From positions 699,501 through 763,500 of the forward strand of contig NZ_JAIVFP010000001.1 of the NCBI RefSeq assembly GCF_022760755.1: a DNA stretch of 64,000 bases. Direction: 5' to 3'. The position numbers and the translations under genes were made by a program. The stretch comes from Candidatus Rhodoblastus alkanivorans. Its GTDB lineage: Bacteria; Pseudomonadota; Alphaproteobacteria; Rhizobiales; Beijerinckiaceae. This document shows, piece after piece, positions 28,089-37,809 of this stretch; position 1 is the first letter of the stretch; every line of letters begins with the position of its first letter. The notes under the pieces are model-generated. The model saw only the letters and a program-made list of their open reading frames with translations. It made no database searches and had not been told where the DNA came from.

Positions 28089-29888
28089 TCAATCGGGCAG
28101 CGCGAACACCGTGAGCGTGCCGCCGAGCGCGGTGTAATCGTTGAGCGCCGCATAGCCGCCGACCGCGCCGAGACCGGCATGGGGATCGGTCAGGCCCGCC
28201 GCGAGGCCGATGCCGGCCCAGCCGCCGACGCCGGACAGAACGGCCACATATTGCTTGCCCTTATGCATATAGGTCATCACGTTGCCGATGATGCCCGACG
28301 GGGTCTTGAACTTATAAAGCAGCTTGCCCGTCTTGGCGTCCACCGCCTTCAGATAGCCTTCCAGCGTGCCGTAGAACACGACATCGCCAGCGGTGGCGAG
28401 GGCGCCCGACCAGACCGAGAAGGTCTCGGGGTCAGACCAGACGATCTTGCCCTTGGTGGCGTCCCACGCGATGAAATTGCCCATGTTGGTGCTGCCTTCC
28501 GGCGGATACATCGACAAGGTGGCGCCGACATAGGGCTGGCCCGGAGTGTAGCTCACCCGGAACGGCTCGTAATCCATGCAGACATGGTTGGTCGGCACGT
28601 AGAACAGGCCGGTCTTGGGCGAGAAGGCCGAAGGCTGCTGGTCCTTCGTGCCGAGCGCCGCCGGGCAGATGCCCTTGACGTTGACGTCCTCGTGGCCCTG
28701 GGTCTCATATTTGGCGACGACCTCCGGACGACCATAGGTCGGGCTGTTCTTGTCCATATCGATCTTGGTCGCCCAGTTTACGGCCGGGTCGTATTTCTGG
28801 GCGACGAGCAGTTCGCCATTCGTGCGGTCGAGGGTATAGGCGAAGCCGTTGCGGTCGAAATGGACCAGGAGCTTGCGCATCTTGCCGTCGAAATTCTGGT
28901 CGACGAGCTGCATTTCGTTGATGCCGTCATAGTCCCACTGGTCATGCGGGGTCATCTGGTAGAACCATTTGGCCATGCCGGTGTCCGGGTCGCGCGCCAT
29001 GATGGTCATCGACCATTTGTTGTCGCCCGGACGTTGCGTGGGGTTCCAGGTCGAGGGGTTGCCGGTGCCGTAATAGATGAGGTTCAGCTTCGGATCATAG
29101 GAGGTCCAACCCCAGGTGCAGCCGCCGCCGGTCTTCCACTGGTCGCCCTTCCAGGTCTTGAGGCTGGAATCCTTGCCGATGGGTTTGCCGAGTTCGGTGG
29201 TCTTCTCGGGATCGATCAGAAGTTCATTGTCGGGGCCTTCGGAATAGGCGCGCCAGATCCGCTTGCCGGTGTCCATGTCATAAGCGGTCATGTGGCAGTG
29301 GACGCCGAATTCGCCGCCGGAAATGCCGACAATGATCTTGTTCTTGACGGGAAGAACGGTCGCCGTGGCGGTTTCGCCGATTTTGGGATCGCCGTTGACG
29401 GCGCTCCAGTCAACCTTGCCTGTCTTCGCGTCGAGAGCCACCAATGTGGTGTCGGCCTGGTTGAGGAAGATCTTGCCGTCGGCATAAGCAAGGCCGCGGT
29501 TGACGGTGTCGCAGCACATCACCGGAATGACGTTCGGATCCTGCTTGGGCTCGTATTTCCACAGGATTTTGCCGTCATGATTGAGGTCGAGGGCATAGAC
29601 GATGTTCGGGAAGGGGGTGACAAGATACATGATGTCGCCGACGACCAGCGGCCCGCCCTCATGGCCGCGCAAAACGCCGGTCGAGAAGGTCCAGACCGGC
29701 TGTAACTTGCTGGCGTTCTGGTCAGTGATCTGGTCGAGGGCGGAATAGCGGTTGTTGGCGTAATCGCCAGCCTGAATCACCCAGTCAGCGGGATTTTGCG
29801 TCAGCTTGAGATCCATATCTTTCGCGCTCGCGCCTGAAATGAGGGCAAGCGTGCTGATCGAGGCGAGAGATGCGTGGAACGCTTTCAT
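28089..29888 (-). CDS. xoxF: Lanthanide-dependent PQQ methanol dehydrogenase XoxF
   Basis: The 599-residue periplasmic quinoprotein has a signal peptide ending near SGASAKD, the adjacent cysteines VMCCDT (Cys125-126) that form the disulfide over PQQ, and tryptophan-docking repeats. In HDQWDYDG the catalytic Asp319 is followed two residues later by Asp321, the residue that marks lanthanide-binding XoxF; calcium MxaF has alanine there. It oxidises methanol with PQQ and a rare-earth ion. No cytochrome (xoxG) or xoxJ gene is adjacent, so its electron acceptor is encoded elsewhere. Two hairpins follow the gene. Confidence 0.93.
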   Translation of the reverse strand: MKAFHASLASISTLALISGASAKDMDLKLTQNPADWVIQAGDYANNRYSALDQITDQNASKLQPVWTFSTGVLRGHEGGPLVVGDIMYLVTPFPNIVYALDLNHDGKILWKYEPKQDPNVIPVMCCDTVNRGLAYADGKIFLNQADTTLVALDAKTGKVDWSAVNGDPKIGETATATVLPVKNKIIVGISGGEFGVHCHMTAYDMDTGKRIWRAYSEGPDNELLIDPEKTTELGKPIGKDSSLKTWKGDQWKTGGGCTWGWTSYDPKLNLIYYGTGNPSTWNPTQRPGDNKWSMTIMARDPDTGMAKWFYQMTPHDQWDYDGINEMQLVDQNFDGKMRKLLVHFDRNGFAYTLDRTNGELLVAQKYDPAVNWATKIDMDKNSPTYGRPEVVAKYETQGHEDVNVKGICPAALGTKDQQPSAFSPKTGLFYVPTNHVCMDYEPFRVSYTPGQPYVGATLSMYPPEGSTNMGNFIAWDATKGKIVWSDPETFSVWSGALATAGDVVFYGTLEGYLKAVDAKTGKLLYKFKTPSGIIGNVMTYMHKGKQYVAVLSGVGGWAGIGLAAGLTDPHAGLGAVGGYAALNDYTALGGTLTVFALPD

Positions 29889-30231
29889 GCCATCCTCCGA
29901 TTTTCATGCCGCAACAATCTCCTGCGCCGTGAGCAGTCGTCTGACTGATGGCGTAATAGAGCTGAAGCTTGGCGCGATGCGTCGTGAAGCAGCCTTGCGT
30001 AGCAATGAATTGTGATCGAAATGCAAGTTTGTGAAAACTATGAATTTATTAATTCATTAGGGTTTTTACCCTCGTCGCCGGGGTCGCGAACCATTTTTTC
30101 GCGCCGCCGCAGATCAAAACGCCGACGGTCAAGAATCCTTTCCAGTCAGACCGAAGTCTCAGGTCGCCTCGCTCATCGCCTTTGCGAAATGCGCGCGGCA
30201 CAGCAAGAAGATCGCCAGGCCGATCGCCGCC
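29889..30231. other. Upstream region of xoxF
   Basis: This 343-bp stretch holds the xoxF ribosome-binding site (GGAGG just before the ATG at 29888) and presumably its promoter, but no confident -35/-10 pair can be named. The plus frame leading into the next gene is open from 30061. Confidence 0.4.
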
Positions 30232-30501
30232 ATGGCCAGCATCTGCGGCCAACCCTTGGCTGATCTCTACGCCGGTTTGACGCGAGGCCGTTTTCTGTTC
30301 CGCGACAGCCAGGTCGAATCGGTGGTCGGCTTCCTTTCAGGGGCGACCATCGGGGCGATCGTCACCGTGCTCGACGGCGCCAAGACCTGGCGCGAGGCGG
30401 GAATGGATCTCGCCGAACTGGCGCTCGCCGCTTTGGGCCTGCCGCGCGAGGAGGCGCGCGCCATAGCCTCGGCCAGCCTGCCGCCGCCGGAAAGGCGTTA
30501 A
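30232..30501 (+). CDS. Small protein resembling the C-terminal part of a TetR-type regulator
   Basis: The 89-residue frame contains FLSGATIGAIVTVLDG and LAELALAALGLP, which look like the last helices of a TetR/AcrR ligand-binding domain. There is no N-terminal DNA-binding domain: the frame is open upstream only to 30061 and lacks an ATG there. It could be a decayed regulator or an independent small protein. It ends two bases before the end of dnaN on the opposite strand. Confidence 0.4.
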   Translation: MASICGQPLADLYAGLTRGRFLFRDSQVESVVGFLSGATIGAIVTVLDGAKTWREAGMDLAELALAALGLPREEARAIASASLPPPERR

Positions 30502-30502
30502 C

Positions 30503-31621
30503 TCACACCCGCATCGGCATCAGGACATAGAGCGCGCTCGCGCCTTCGCGGTCCAGGATGATGGTCGGCGAGCCGGAATCGTTCATCTTGAAAAGGGTGG
30601 TGTCGCTCTCGAGCTGGCTGGCGATTTCGATGAGATAGCGGGCGTTGAAGCCGATTTCGAGCGGCGCGCCGTCGTAATCGACCTCCAGCTCCTCGACCGC
30701 CGAGCCAGAATCGGGATTGGTGACCGAGAGCACCAGCTTGCCGGCGCTGATCGACAGTTTTACCGCGCGCCCGCGCTCCGACGAAATGGTCGAGACGCGG
30801 TCCACGGCGTCGGAAAAATCCTTGCGCTCGACGGTGAGGAACTTGTCGTTGCTCGTCGGGATGACACGAGCGTAATCTGGGAAGGAGCCGTCGATCAGTT
30901 TCGACGTCAGCACCACCGCGCCCAGAGTGAAGCGGATTTTCGCCGGCGAGAGTTCGATCGTGATTTCGGCTTCCGGATCCTCGATCAGCTTCTGCACTTC
31001 GGCGACCGCCTTGCGCGGCACGATCACGCCGGGCATGCCGGCGGCGCCCGCCGGCGCGGGGGTTTCGAGCCGGGCAAGGCGATGGCCGTCGGTCGCCACC
31101 GCGCGCAAAAGGGATTGGCCGTCCGTTTCCGCCACATGGAGGAAGACGCCGTTGAGGTAATAGCGGGTTTCCTCGTTCGAAATCGCGAACTGGGTCTTGT
31201 CGAGCAGGCGCTTCAACTCGCCCGCGCCGAGCTTGAAGCTGTGCGCCATGTCGCCGGCCGCGAGATCGGGGAAATCGCTTTCGGGCAGGGCCTGGAGGCT
31301 GAAGCGCGAGCGGCCCGAGCGCAACTGGAGCTGGCCGCCGTCCTCGCCCGTTTCAAGCGACACCTGGGCGCCGTCCGGCAATTTGCGCACGATTTCATAA
31401 AGCACATGCGCCGGCAAAGTGGTGGCGCCCGGCCGGCCTACGTCGGCGGGAGCCGTCTCGGTCACTTCAAGGTCGAGGTCGGTCGCCTTGAGCTGCAATC
31501 CGCCGCCGCCGGCGCTCAACAGGACATTGGAGAGAATCGGAATGGTCGTCCGCCGCTCGACGACGCGATGGACATGGCCGAGCGACTTCAGCAGAGCTGT
31601 TCTCTCGATTGTGACTTTCAT
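30503..31621 (-). CDS. dnaN: DNA polymerase III beta subunit (sliding clamp)
   Basis: The 372-residue protein has the three clamp domains: the start MKVTIERTALL, the block TTIPILSNVLL, the central VATDGHRLA and the end YVLMPMRV. It forms the ring that tethers polymerase III to DNA. The ATG at 31621 matches the family N-terminus; upstream extension in frame is not conserved. Neither dnaA nor recF lies beside it, unlike the classical origin cluster. Confidence 0.95.
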   Translation of the reverse strand: MKVTIERTALLKSLGHVHRVVERRTTIPILSNVLLSAGGGGLQLKATDLDLEVTETAPADVGRPGATTLPAHVLYEIVRKLPDGAQVSLETGEDGGQLQLRSGRSRFSLQALPESDFPDLAAGDMAHSFKLGAGELKRLLDKTQFAISNEETRYYLNGVFLHVAETDGQSLLRAVATDGHRLARLETPAPAGAAGMPGVIVPRKAVAEVQKLIEDPEAEITIELSPAKIRFTLGAVVLTSKLIDGSFPDYARVIPTSNDKFLTVERKDFSDAVDRVSTISSERGRAVKLSISAGKLVLSVTNPDSGSAVEELEVDYDGAPLEIGFNARYLIEIASQLESDTTLFKMNDSGSPTIILDREGASALYVLMPMRV

Positions 31622-31877
31622 GGGGCGGCGTTCCGGATCAGGCCTTTCGGGGGGCGCAACTTTGCAGCGCCTGAGCCGCCAAAGCAAGCGCCGCGCCGGC
31701 ATTTCTTGGGGGTTTTCCGTGCGCCGCGGCGCGGCCACAAGCCTTTACCAGCCCTTAAACCGCCCGATTTATTCTTTCTATCGCGGGGCACAGGAACATG
31801 GCGGACGAACCCGCAAGCGGCGAGCCGTCGCGCGCTGGTCTCCCGACGGCGCTCCAGGATAAGGCGGACCGCGAGGC

Positions 31878-34106
31878 ATGGCGCGCAAAAAGGCTCTGAA
31901 AGAGCGCATCGAGCCCAGATTTCCCGATATTGACGACGATCGCGCGCCCCGCGTCGCGGGGGAACGCCGCGCCAAAGGTTCGGACAAGGGCAAGAGCGGC
32001 GGGGAAAAGAAGCCGTCGCGCCGGAGCAAGGAGTCGAAAAGTCGGCGGCGCTCCCTGCTCGGCGGCCTGATCTATTGGGGTTTCGTCGTCGCGGTCTGGG
32101 GCGTCATCGGCGTCGGCGGCGTCTTTATCTATTACGGCTCGCAATTGCCGCATATCGAGAACCTGGCGATCCCGAAGCGCCCCCCCAATATCGCCATTCT
32201 CGGCGCCGACGGAACCTTGATCGCCAATCGCGGCGACACCGGCGGCGCGGCGGTCCATCTCCAGGATCTGCCGCCCTATCTGCCGCGCGCCTTCATCGCC
32301 ATCGAGGACCGGCGCTTCTACAGCCATTGGGGCGTCGATCCGATCGGAATCGCCCGCGCCATCGTCAATGACGTCCTCGGGCGCGGCGCCATGCAGGGCG
32401 GCTCGACCCTCACCCAGCAATTGGCGAAGAACCTTTTCCTCACCCAGGAGCGCACCTTTTCCCGAAAAATTCAGGAAGCGATCCTCGCCCTCTGGCTGGA
32501 GCACAAATATTCCAAGGACAAGATCCTCGAGCTTTACCTGAACCGGGTCTATTTCGGCTCGGGCGCCTATGGCGTGGACGCGGCGGCCGAGAAATATTTC
32601 GGCCATCCGGCCAAGGACGTGACCTTGCCCGAGGCGGCGATGCTCGCCGGCCTGATGAAGGCGCCGAGCAAGCTCGCGCCGAACCACAATCTGCCCGCGG
32701 CGATCGAACGCGCCAACGAGGTCATCGCCGCCATGGCCGCGCAGGGTTTCATCACCAGAAAACAGGCGGAGGTCGCCATCGCCCATCCCGCCCACGCCGT
32801 GCGCGGGCGCGACAGTTCGTCGCTCAATTACGCCGCCGATTATGTGATGGACGTGCTCGACGACACGATCGGGGCGATCGATGAGGATATTGTCGTCACC
32901 TCGACCATCAATCCCGCAATGCAGGCGGCGGCGGAGCGCGCCCTTGACGGCGTCCTCGACAAGGACGGCGCCAGATACCGCGTCTCGCAAGGGGCGCTGG
33001 TTTCGATGGACCCTGGCGGGGCGATCCGCGCTCTGGTCGGTGGGCGCGATTACGGGGACAGTCAGTTCGACCGCGCGGTCGCCGCCCATCGCCAGCCCGG
33101 CTCCTCCTTCAAGCCCTTCGTCTATCTCACCGCGCTGGAGCATGGCCTCACCCCCGACACGGTGCGCGACGACGCCCCGATCGACGTCAAAGGCTGGCAG
33201 CCCGAGAACGCCAGCCGCCGCTATATGGGTCCGGTCACGCTCACCACCGCGCTCGCCATGTCGCTCAACACGGTGGCGGTGCGGCTCGGACTCGAAGTCG
33301 GCCCGCGCGCGATCATCCAGACCGCGCATCGGCTCGGAATCGTCTCCGACTTGCAGTCCAACGCCTCGATCGCCCTCGGCACCTCGGAGGTGACGCCGCT
33401 GGAGCTCGTCACCGCCTATGTGCCCTTCGCCAACGGCGGCGTCGGCGTGCAGCCGCACATCATCACCAGGGTGCGCACCGCCGACGGCAAGCTGCTTTAC
33501 GCCCGCAAGGGATCGAGCAACGGGCGGGTGGTCGATCCGGCCTATGTCGGGATGATGAACTCAATGCTGGAGCAGACCCTGATCATCGGCACCGCCAGGA
33601 GAGCCAGTGTTCCCGGCTGGCAGGCCGCCGGCAAGACGGGCACCAGCCAGGATTACCGCGACGCCTGGTTCGTCGGCTACACCAGCAGGCTCGTCACCGG
33701 CGTCTGGGTCGGCAACGACGACAATTCGCCGACGAGGAAGGCGTCCGGCGGCAATCTGCCGGCGGAGATCTGGTCGAGCTATATGCGGGACGCGCTGAGA
33801 GGCATGGCCGTCGCCGGCCTGCCGACGGGCGGCTGGCGCAGCCAAGGCGCGCCCGGGCCGGGGCCGGCGGCGTCCTTGTGGCCGTTCTCGCAACCGGCGC
33901 AGAATCCGCCGCCGCATATGGACGCCGGCAATTCCTCCCCGCCGCTCCTCATCACCGGCGCCGGCGCGCCCGTCGCCGCGCCGCCGCGCGGCGACGGGGC
34001 GCCGGTTCCGCCGGAAGACATACCGGGCGCGCCGCCAGGGCGGCGTCTGCCGCCCGAACCGGACAATCGCAACGTCTTCCAAAAATTGTTCGGCGGCTTT
34101 AATTAG
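31878..34106 (+). CDS. Penicillin-binding protein 1A (bifunctional transglycosylase/transpeptidase)
   Basis: The 742-residue class A PBP has a basic cytoplasmic N-terminus, one membrane helix (about 55-80), a GT51 glycosyltransferase domain (EDRRFYSHWGVD, GGSTLTQQLAKN) and a transpeptidase domain with SSFK, SLN and KTGTS motifs. It polymerises and cross-links peptidoglycan in the periplasm. The proline-rich C-terminal tail (about 670-730) is a low-complexity extension. The ATG at 31878 follows GCGAGG. Confidence 0.92.
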   Translation: MARKKALKERIEPRFPDIDDDRAPRVAGERRAKGSDKGKSGGEKKPSRRSKESKSRRRSLLGGLIYWGFVVAVWGVIGVGGVFIYYGSQLPHIENLAIPKRPPNIAILGADGTLIANRGDTGGAAVHLQDLPPYLPRAFIAIEDRRFYSHWGVDPIGIARAIVNDVLGRGAMQGGSTLTQQLAKNLFLTQERTFSRKIQEAILALWLEHKYSKDKILELYLNRVYFGSGAYGVDAAAEKYFGHPAKDVTLPEAAMLAGLMKAPSKLAPNHNLPAAIERANEVIAAMAAQGFITRKQAEVAIAHPAHAVRGRDSSSLNYAADYVMDVLDDTIGAIDEDIVVTSTINPAMQAAAERALDGVLDKDGARYRVSQGALVSMDPGGAIRALVGGRDYGDSQFDRAVAAHRQPGSSFKPFVYLTALEHGLTPDTVRDDAPIDVKGWQPENASRRYMGPVTLTTALAMSLNTVAVRLGLEVGPRAIIQTAHRLGIVSDLQSNASIALGTSEVTPLELVTAYVPFANGGVGVQPHIITRVRTADGKLLYARKGSSNGRVVDPAYVGMMNSMLEQTLIIGTARRASVPGWQAAGKTGTSQDYRDAWFVGYTSRLVTGVWVGNDDNSPTRKASGGNLPAEIWSSYMRDALRGMAVAGLPTGGWRSQGAPGPGPAASLWPFSQPAQNPPPHMDAGNSSPPLLITGAGAPVAAPPRGDGAPVPPEDIPGAPPGRRLPPEPDNRNVFQKLFGGFN

Positions 34107-34190
34107 CGGCGGAACGAAAGCGGCCGGCGGCATTCACGAAAACGCCGCGAGAACCAACGACTATCGCAGGCAAAGCGGGGAATATGCGAG

Positions 34191-34535
34191 ATGCGCGCCT
34201 TTTCATTCGCATGCATGGCGGCGCTCGGCGCCGGGCTGGCGCTGTCGGGGCTTGAGGCGGCTCATGCCGCCAATATCAAAGTGGCGGGCGGCCAGGCCTA
34301 TTGGGAGGGCGATCCGGGGCCGGTCAACGATCCCTATTGGACCTCCGGACAGTACAAATATGACCCCTATGGCTATATGGAGCGCAACCGCTGGGATCCG
34401 GAATATCATCCCATGACGGTCATCGGCCCGCATTCCGGCGCGGAGAATTGCGTTTTCCGCCGTCGCGTCCAGATCAGCAATTGGGATTACAACCATCCGA
34501 TCCTGCGCGTCTGCCGCGCGGCGCCCAAGGATTGA
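34191..34535 (+). CDS. Conserved hypothetical exported protein
   Basis: The 114-residue protein has a clear signal peptide ending near LEAAHA-AN. The mature part of about 85 residues is rich in Tyr, Trp and Pro (KYDPYGYMERNRW) with two cysteines that could form one disulfide. No known domain is recognised. It stands alone between PBP1A and the convergent dihydroorotase gene. Confidence 0.65.
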   Translation: MRAFSFACMAALGAGLALSGLEAAHAANIKVAGGQAYWEGDPGPVNDPYWTSGQYKYDPYGYMERNRWDPEYHPMTVIGPHSGAENCVFRRRVQISNWDYNHPILRVCRAAPKD

Positions 34536-34554
34536 ACCCGCTTATCGCACCAGC

Positions 34555-35883
34555 CTACAAAGCCTCCAGGAACCGCACCGGCCTGCCCGTGGCGGGCGTC
34601 AGCAACTCGCCCTCCCACATCACGCGGGCGCCGCGCACGAAAGTTCCGACCGGCCAGCCCGTCACCGTCTTGCCGTCATAGGGCGTCCAGCCGCAGCGCG
34701 AGGCGATCCAGCCGTCCGTGATCTCTTGCCGCCGCTTGAGATCGACCAGGGTGAGGTCGGCGTCATAGCCGACGGCGACGCGGCCTTTGCGCGCGATCTG
34801 GAAGATGCGGGCGGGGCCGGCGCTGGTGAGGTCGACGAAGCGCTGCAGGGTCAGGCGGCCGGCGGCGATATGGTCGAGCATGATCGGCGCGAGGGTCTGC
34901 ACCCCGGTCATGCCGGACGGGCTTTCCGGATAGGGCTTGGCCTTTTCCTCCAGACCATGCGGGGCGTGATCGGAGCCGAGCACGTCCACCACCCCCTGGT
35001 CGAGGCCGCGCCAGATTCTTTCGCGATGGCTTTTTTCCCGCACCGGCGGGTTCATCTGGATTTTGGTCCCGAGCGTCGCATAATCGTCGGCCGACAGCGT
35101 CAGGTGATGCGGCGTGACCTCGACGCTGGCGATGTCCTTGTGCTCGCTCAAGAATTCGATCTCTTCGCCGGTCGAGACATGGAGCACGTGGATGCGGGCG
35201 CGTTCGCGGCGCGCGATGGCGACGAGGCGGCGGGTGCAGTTCAGCGCGGTTTCGACGTCGCGCCACACCGGATGCGAGGCCGGGTCGCCGGCGACGCGCA
35301 GAGTCTTGCGCTCGTTCAGGCGATATTCGTCCTCGCTGTGGAAGGCGGCGCGGCGGCGGGCGTGGCGCAGGATTTCCGTCACGCCGGCGTCGTCCTCGAC
35401 GAGAAGGGAGCCGGTCGAGGAGCCCATGAACACCTTTATGCCCGCCGCGCCGGGCAAGCGCTCGAGCTCGGCGACATGCCTGGCGTTCTCATGCGTTCCG
35501 CCCACCCAGAAGGCGAAATCGCAATGCATGCGCGCTGTCGCCCGCGCAACCTTGTCGGCCACGGCCTCGGGCGTCGTCGTCAGCGGATTGGTGTTGGGCA
35601 TTTCGAACACGGCGGTGACGCCGCCGAGCACGGCGGCGCGCGAGCCGGTTTCGAGGTCCTCCTTGTGGGTCGGGCCGGGCTCGCGGAAATGGACCTGGCT
35701 GTCGATCAGGCCCGGCAGAACATGCAGCCCGGCGCAGTCGATCGTCTCGCCCGAGCTCGCCTGCGACAGGTCGCCGATCGCGGCGATGGTTTCGCCGACG
35801 ATCCCGACGTCGCGGGGCGCGACGCCGTCCTGGTTGACCACCACGCCGCCGCGCAGGATGAAATCGAAAACTTTTTGCGGCAT
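34555..35883 (-). CDS. pyrC: Dihydroorotase (amidohydrolase family)
   Basis: The 442-residue protein is a class I dihydroorotase-type amidohydrolase: GLHVLPGLIDSQVHFREPGP, FEMPNTNP, the active-site Asp in GSDHAPHG, and PSGMTGVQ. It interconverts carbamoyl-aspartate and dihydroorotate in pyrimidine synthesis. The first metal-ligand His of the usual HxH is Gln (DSQVHFR), a variant I associate with several rhizobial relatives, so a closely related cyclic-imide hydrolase cannot be excluded. The ATG at 35883 fits the family start. Confidence 0.8.
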   Translation of the reverse strand: MPQKVFDFILRGGVVVNQDGVAPRDVGIVGETIAAIGDLSQASSGETIDCAGLHVLPGLIDSQVHFREPGPTHKEDLETGSRAAVLGGVTAVFEMPNTNPLTTTPEAVADKVARATARMHCDFAFWVGGTHENARHVAELERLPGAAGIKVFMGSSTGSLLVEDDAGVTEILRHARRRAAFHSEDEYRLNERKTLRVAGDPASHPVWRDVETALNCTRRLVAIARRERARIHVLHVSTGEEIEFLSEHKDIASVEVTPHHLTLSADDYATLGTKIQMNPPVREKSHRERIWRGLDQGVVDVLGSDHAPHGLEEKAKPYPESPSGMTGVQTLAPIMLDHIAAGRLTLQRFVDLTSAGPARIFQIARKGRVAVGYDADLTLVDLKRRQEITDGWIASRCGWTPYDGKTVTGWPVGTFVRGARVMWEGELLTPATGRPVRFLEAL

Positions 35884-36031
35884 GGGGTCTCCAAAATAAT
35901 ATACGCGCTTCGGACCGAAGCTTGCATGGACGGGTTCGTAATTATCCGCGCCCGACATTATATCGCGTCGGTAAATTTGGACAGGCCGGCGGCGGCGCGG
36001 AACGCCGCCGCAAGAGATTACGGGGAAGAAG

Positions 36032-36856
36032 ATGAAAGCGGCTCATTTGACGGATCGTGGCGTGGTCAGGATCGGCGGCCCGGAAGCGCGCGGCTTTCTT
36101 CAGGGCCTCGTGACCGGCAATGTCGTGACGCTTCAGCCGGGCGAGGCGCGCTGGGCGGCGCTGCTGTCGCCCCAGGGCAAGATTTTGTTCGATTTCCTGA
36201 TGAGCGCCGGATCCGAAGCCGATTCGGACGCCATATTGCTCGACGTCAGTCGCGAGAAAATTCCCGATCTGGTCAAGAAGCTGACCATGTATAAATTGCG
36301 CGCCAAGGTCGACATCGCCGACGAAAGCGAACATCTTGGCGTGATCGCGCTCTATGGCGGGGCGCCGGGCGAGGGCGCCCGCGATTCGCGCCATCCCGAC
36401 ATGGGGACGCGGCTGATCGCGCTCAACGGCAAGATCGCGGCGCAGATGCTGACCTTCGGCGGCGACGCGGGGCTTGACGATTACGCCGCCCATCGCATCG
36501 CGCTCGGCGTTCCCGAGGGCGGGGTGGATTTCGCCTATGGCGACGCCTTCCCCCACGAAGCCGACATGGATCAGCTCAACGGCGTCGATTTCAAGAAGGG
36601 CTGTTTCGTCGGCCAGGAAGTGGTCGCGCGCATGCAATATCGCGGCACGACCCGCAACCGCGTGCTGAAAGTGGCGCTGGAAGGCGCCGCGCCGCCGCCG
36701 GGGGCGATCGTCATGGCGGGTGAAACCAAGATCGGCGTAATGGGTTCGAGCGCCGGCGCGCAGGGCCTCGCGCTGCTGCGCATCGACCGCGCCGAGGAGG
36801 CGGCCCAGGCAGGCCAGGCGCTCGTCAGCGGCGAAACCCGGCTGCGGCTGATGTGA
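36032..36856 (+). CDS. ygfZ: Folate-binding protein YgfZ/IBA57 family
   Basis: The 274-residue protein has the family signature KGCFVGQEVVARMQYRG near residue 190, with the key cysteine. YgfZ uses tetrahydrofolate in repair or assembly of iron-sulfur enzymes. The fold is that of the T-protein of glycine cleavage, but the signature separates it. The start follows GGGGAAGAAG. It ends base-to-base against the next gene on the opposite strand. Confidence 0.9.
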   Translation: MKAAHLTDRGVVRIGGPEARGFLQGLVTGNVVTLQPGEARWAALLSPQGKILFDFLMSAGSEADSDAILLDVSREKIPDLVKKLTMYKLRAKVDIADESEHLGVIALYGGAPGEGARDSRHPDMGTRLIALNGKIAAQMLTFGGDAGLDDYAAHRIALGVPEGGVDFAYGDAFPHEADMDQLNGVDFKKGCFVGQEVVARMQYRGTTRNRVLKVALEGAAPPPGAIVMAGETKIGVMGSSAGAQGLALLRIDRAEEAAQAGQALVSGETRLRLM

Positions 36857-37222
36857 TCATTCCGCCGCGGCTTTGGCGTCGGCGAATTGTTTGAAGGCCT
36901 GGACGGCGTGGCTGGCGTACATCACCGACGGCCCGGCGCCCATGTAAATGGCGAGGCCGAGGGTCTCCATCAGTTCGTCATGGGTCGCGCCAAGATTGAT
37001 GGCGGCGCGGGCGTGGAAGGCGATGCAGTCGTCGCAGCGGGTGGCGACGCCGATCGCGACCGCCATCAGCTCCTTGGTCTTGGGATCGAGAACGCCGGGC
37101 TTGGTCGCGTTCTGCGCCATGGCGGCAAAGGCCTTCATCACGTCGGCGACGCCGTCTCCCGCGCGCAGATCGCGCAGCTGGGTGGAGAGCTTATGCGTGG
37201 TTTCAGGCCAGTCGAAGATCAT
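36857..37222 (-). CDS. Carboxymuconolactone decarboxylase/AhpD-like protein
   Basis: The 121-residue protein carries the AhpD-type redox motif CDDCIAFHARAA (CXXC-X3-H) and the helical CMD fold. Such proteins reduce peroxides or act in small-molecule detoxification. The ATG at 37222, with GGAGC five bases before it, is preferred to the ATG at 37234. No partner peroxiredoxin is adjacent. Confidence 0.8.
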   Translation of the reverse strand: MIFDWPETTHKLSTQLRDLRAGDGVADVMKAFAAMAQNATKPGVLDPKTKELMAVAIGVATRCDDCIAFHARAAINLGATHDELMETLGLAIYMGAGPSVMYASHAVQAFKQFADAKAAAE

Positions 37223-37307
37223 GGGGCGCTCCATGTTGCGTTGCGGCAGATATATAGGGCTCGACGAATATATCAAGACAGCTTCGTGACGAGCCCGCCT
37301 CTCAGGC

Positions 37308-37673
37308 TTAATTCCCTTTAAGGAACCAAAAAGCGCCCACGGCCCCGAATACATAGATCAAAACCGCCGTCCAGCCCATGACGTTCATGACGCCGGCGAG
37401 CGTTCCCAAAGCCGAAACGCCTATGCCCGCTGTGTCGCCGATCGCGATGGCGACCAGGACGTTGCGCAGGGCCGGCCCGTCGAAATCCCTTGCAAACCAT
37501 AAAATGAGGCCGAGCGGCAGCAAGGCGACGCCGAAAAAGCGCGACATCATTTCGGAGGCTGGCGAATTCGCGGTCCCGTAGATCGCGCCGAGCGTCCCCG
37601 GAGCGAGAATGAAGGCGACGCCATAGGCGACGGCGAGTATGCTGATAACGGCCAGGAAGGTCTTGACGGACAT
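37308..37673 (-). CDS. Small integral membrane protein of unknown function
   Basis: The 121-residue protein has four hydrophobic helices (about 5-25, 40-60, 68-90 and 97-118) and few charged residues, ending FWFLKGN. No known family is named with confidence. The ATG at 37673 starts the first helix and is preceded by GGGAGCC. Confidence 0.65.
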   Translation of the reverse strand: MSVKTFLAVISILAVAYGVAFILAPGTLGAIYGTANSPASEMMSRFFGVALLPLGLILWFARDFDGPALRNVLVAIAIGDTAGIGVSALGTLAGVMNVMGWTAVLIYVFGAVGAFWFLKGN

Positions 37674-37809
37674 GGGACAGGCTCCCTTCGCCAGCAAGCC
37701 GAGGCTTGGCGCGGCAAAGCAACGCTCATGTGGCGAAGCGGTTCCCTTGTCCTTGCCTAAACCGGCGAGCCGCCTTGGCTTGGCGCCGCGCATTGTCTAA
37801 ATCTTCTGC

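Noticed and set aside
31798-31899. 33-residue frame MADEPASGE... overlapping the PBP1A start
   Set aside because: Short, no recognised family, and the overlap with a good PBP1A start makes a chance frame more likely, although a leader peptide cannot be excluded.
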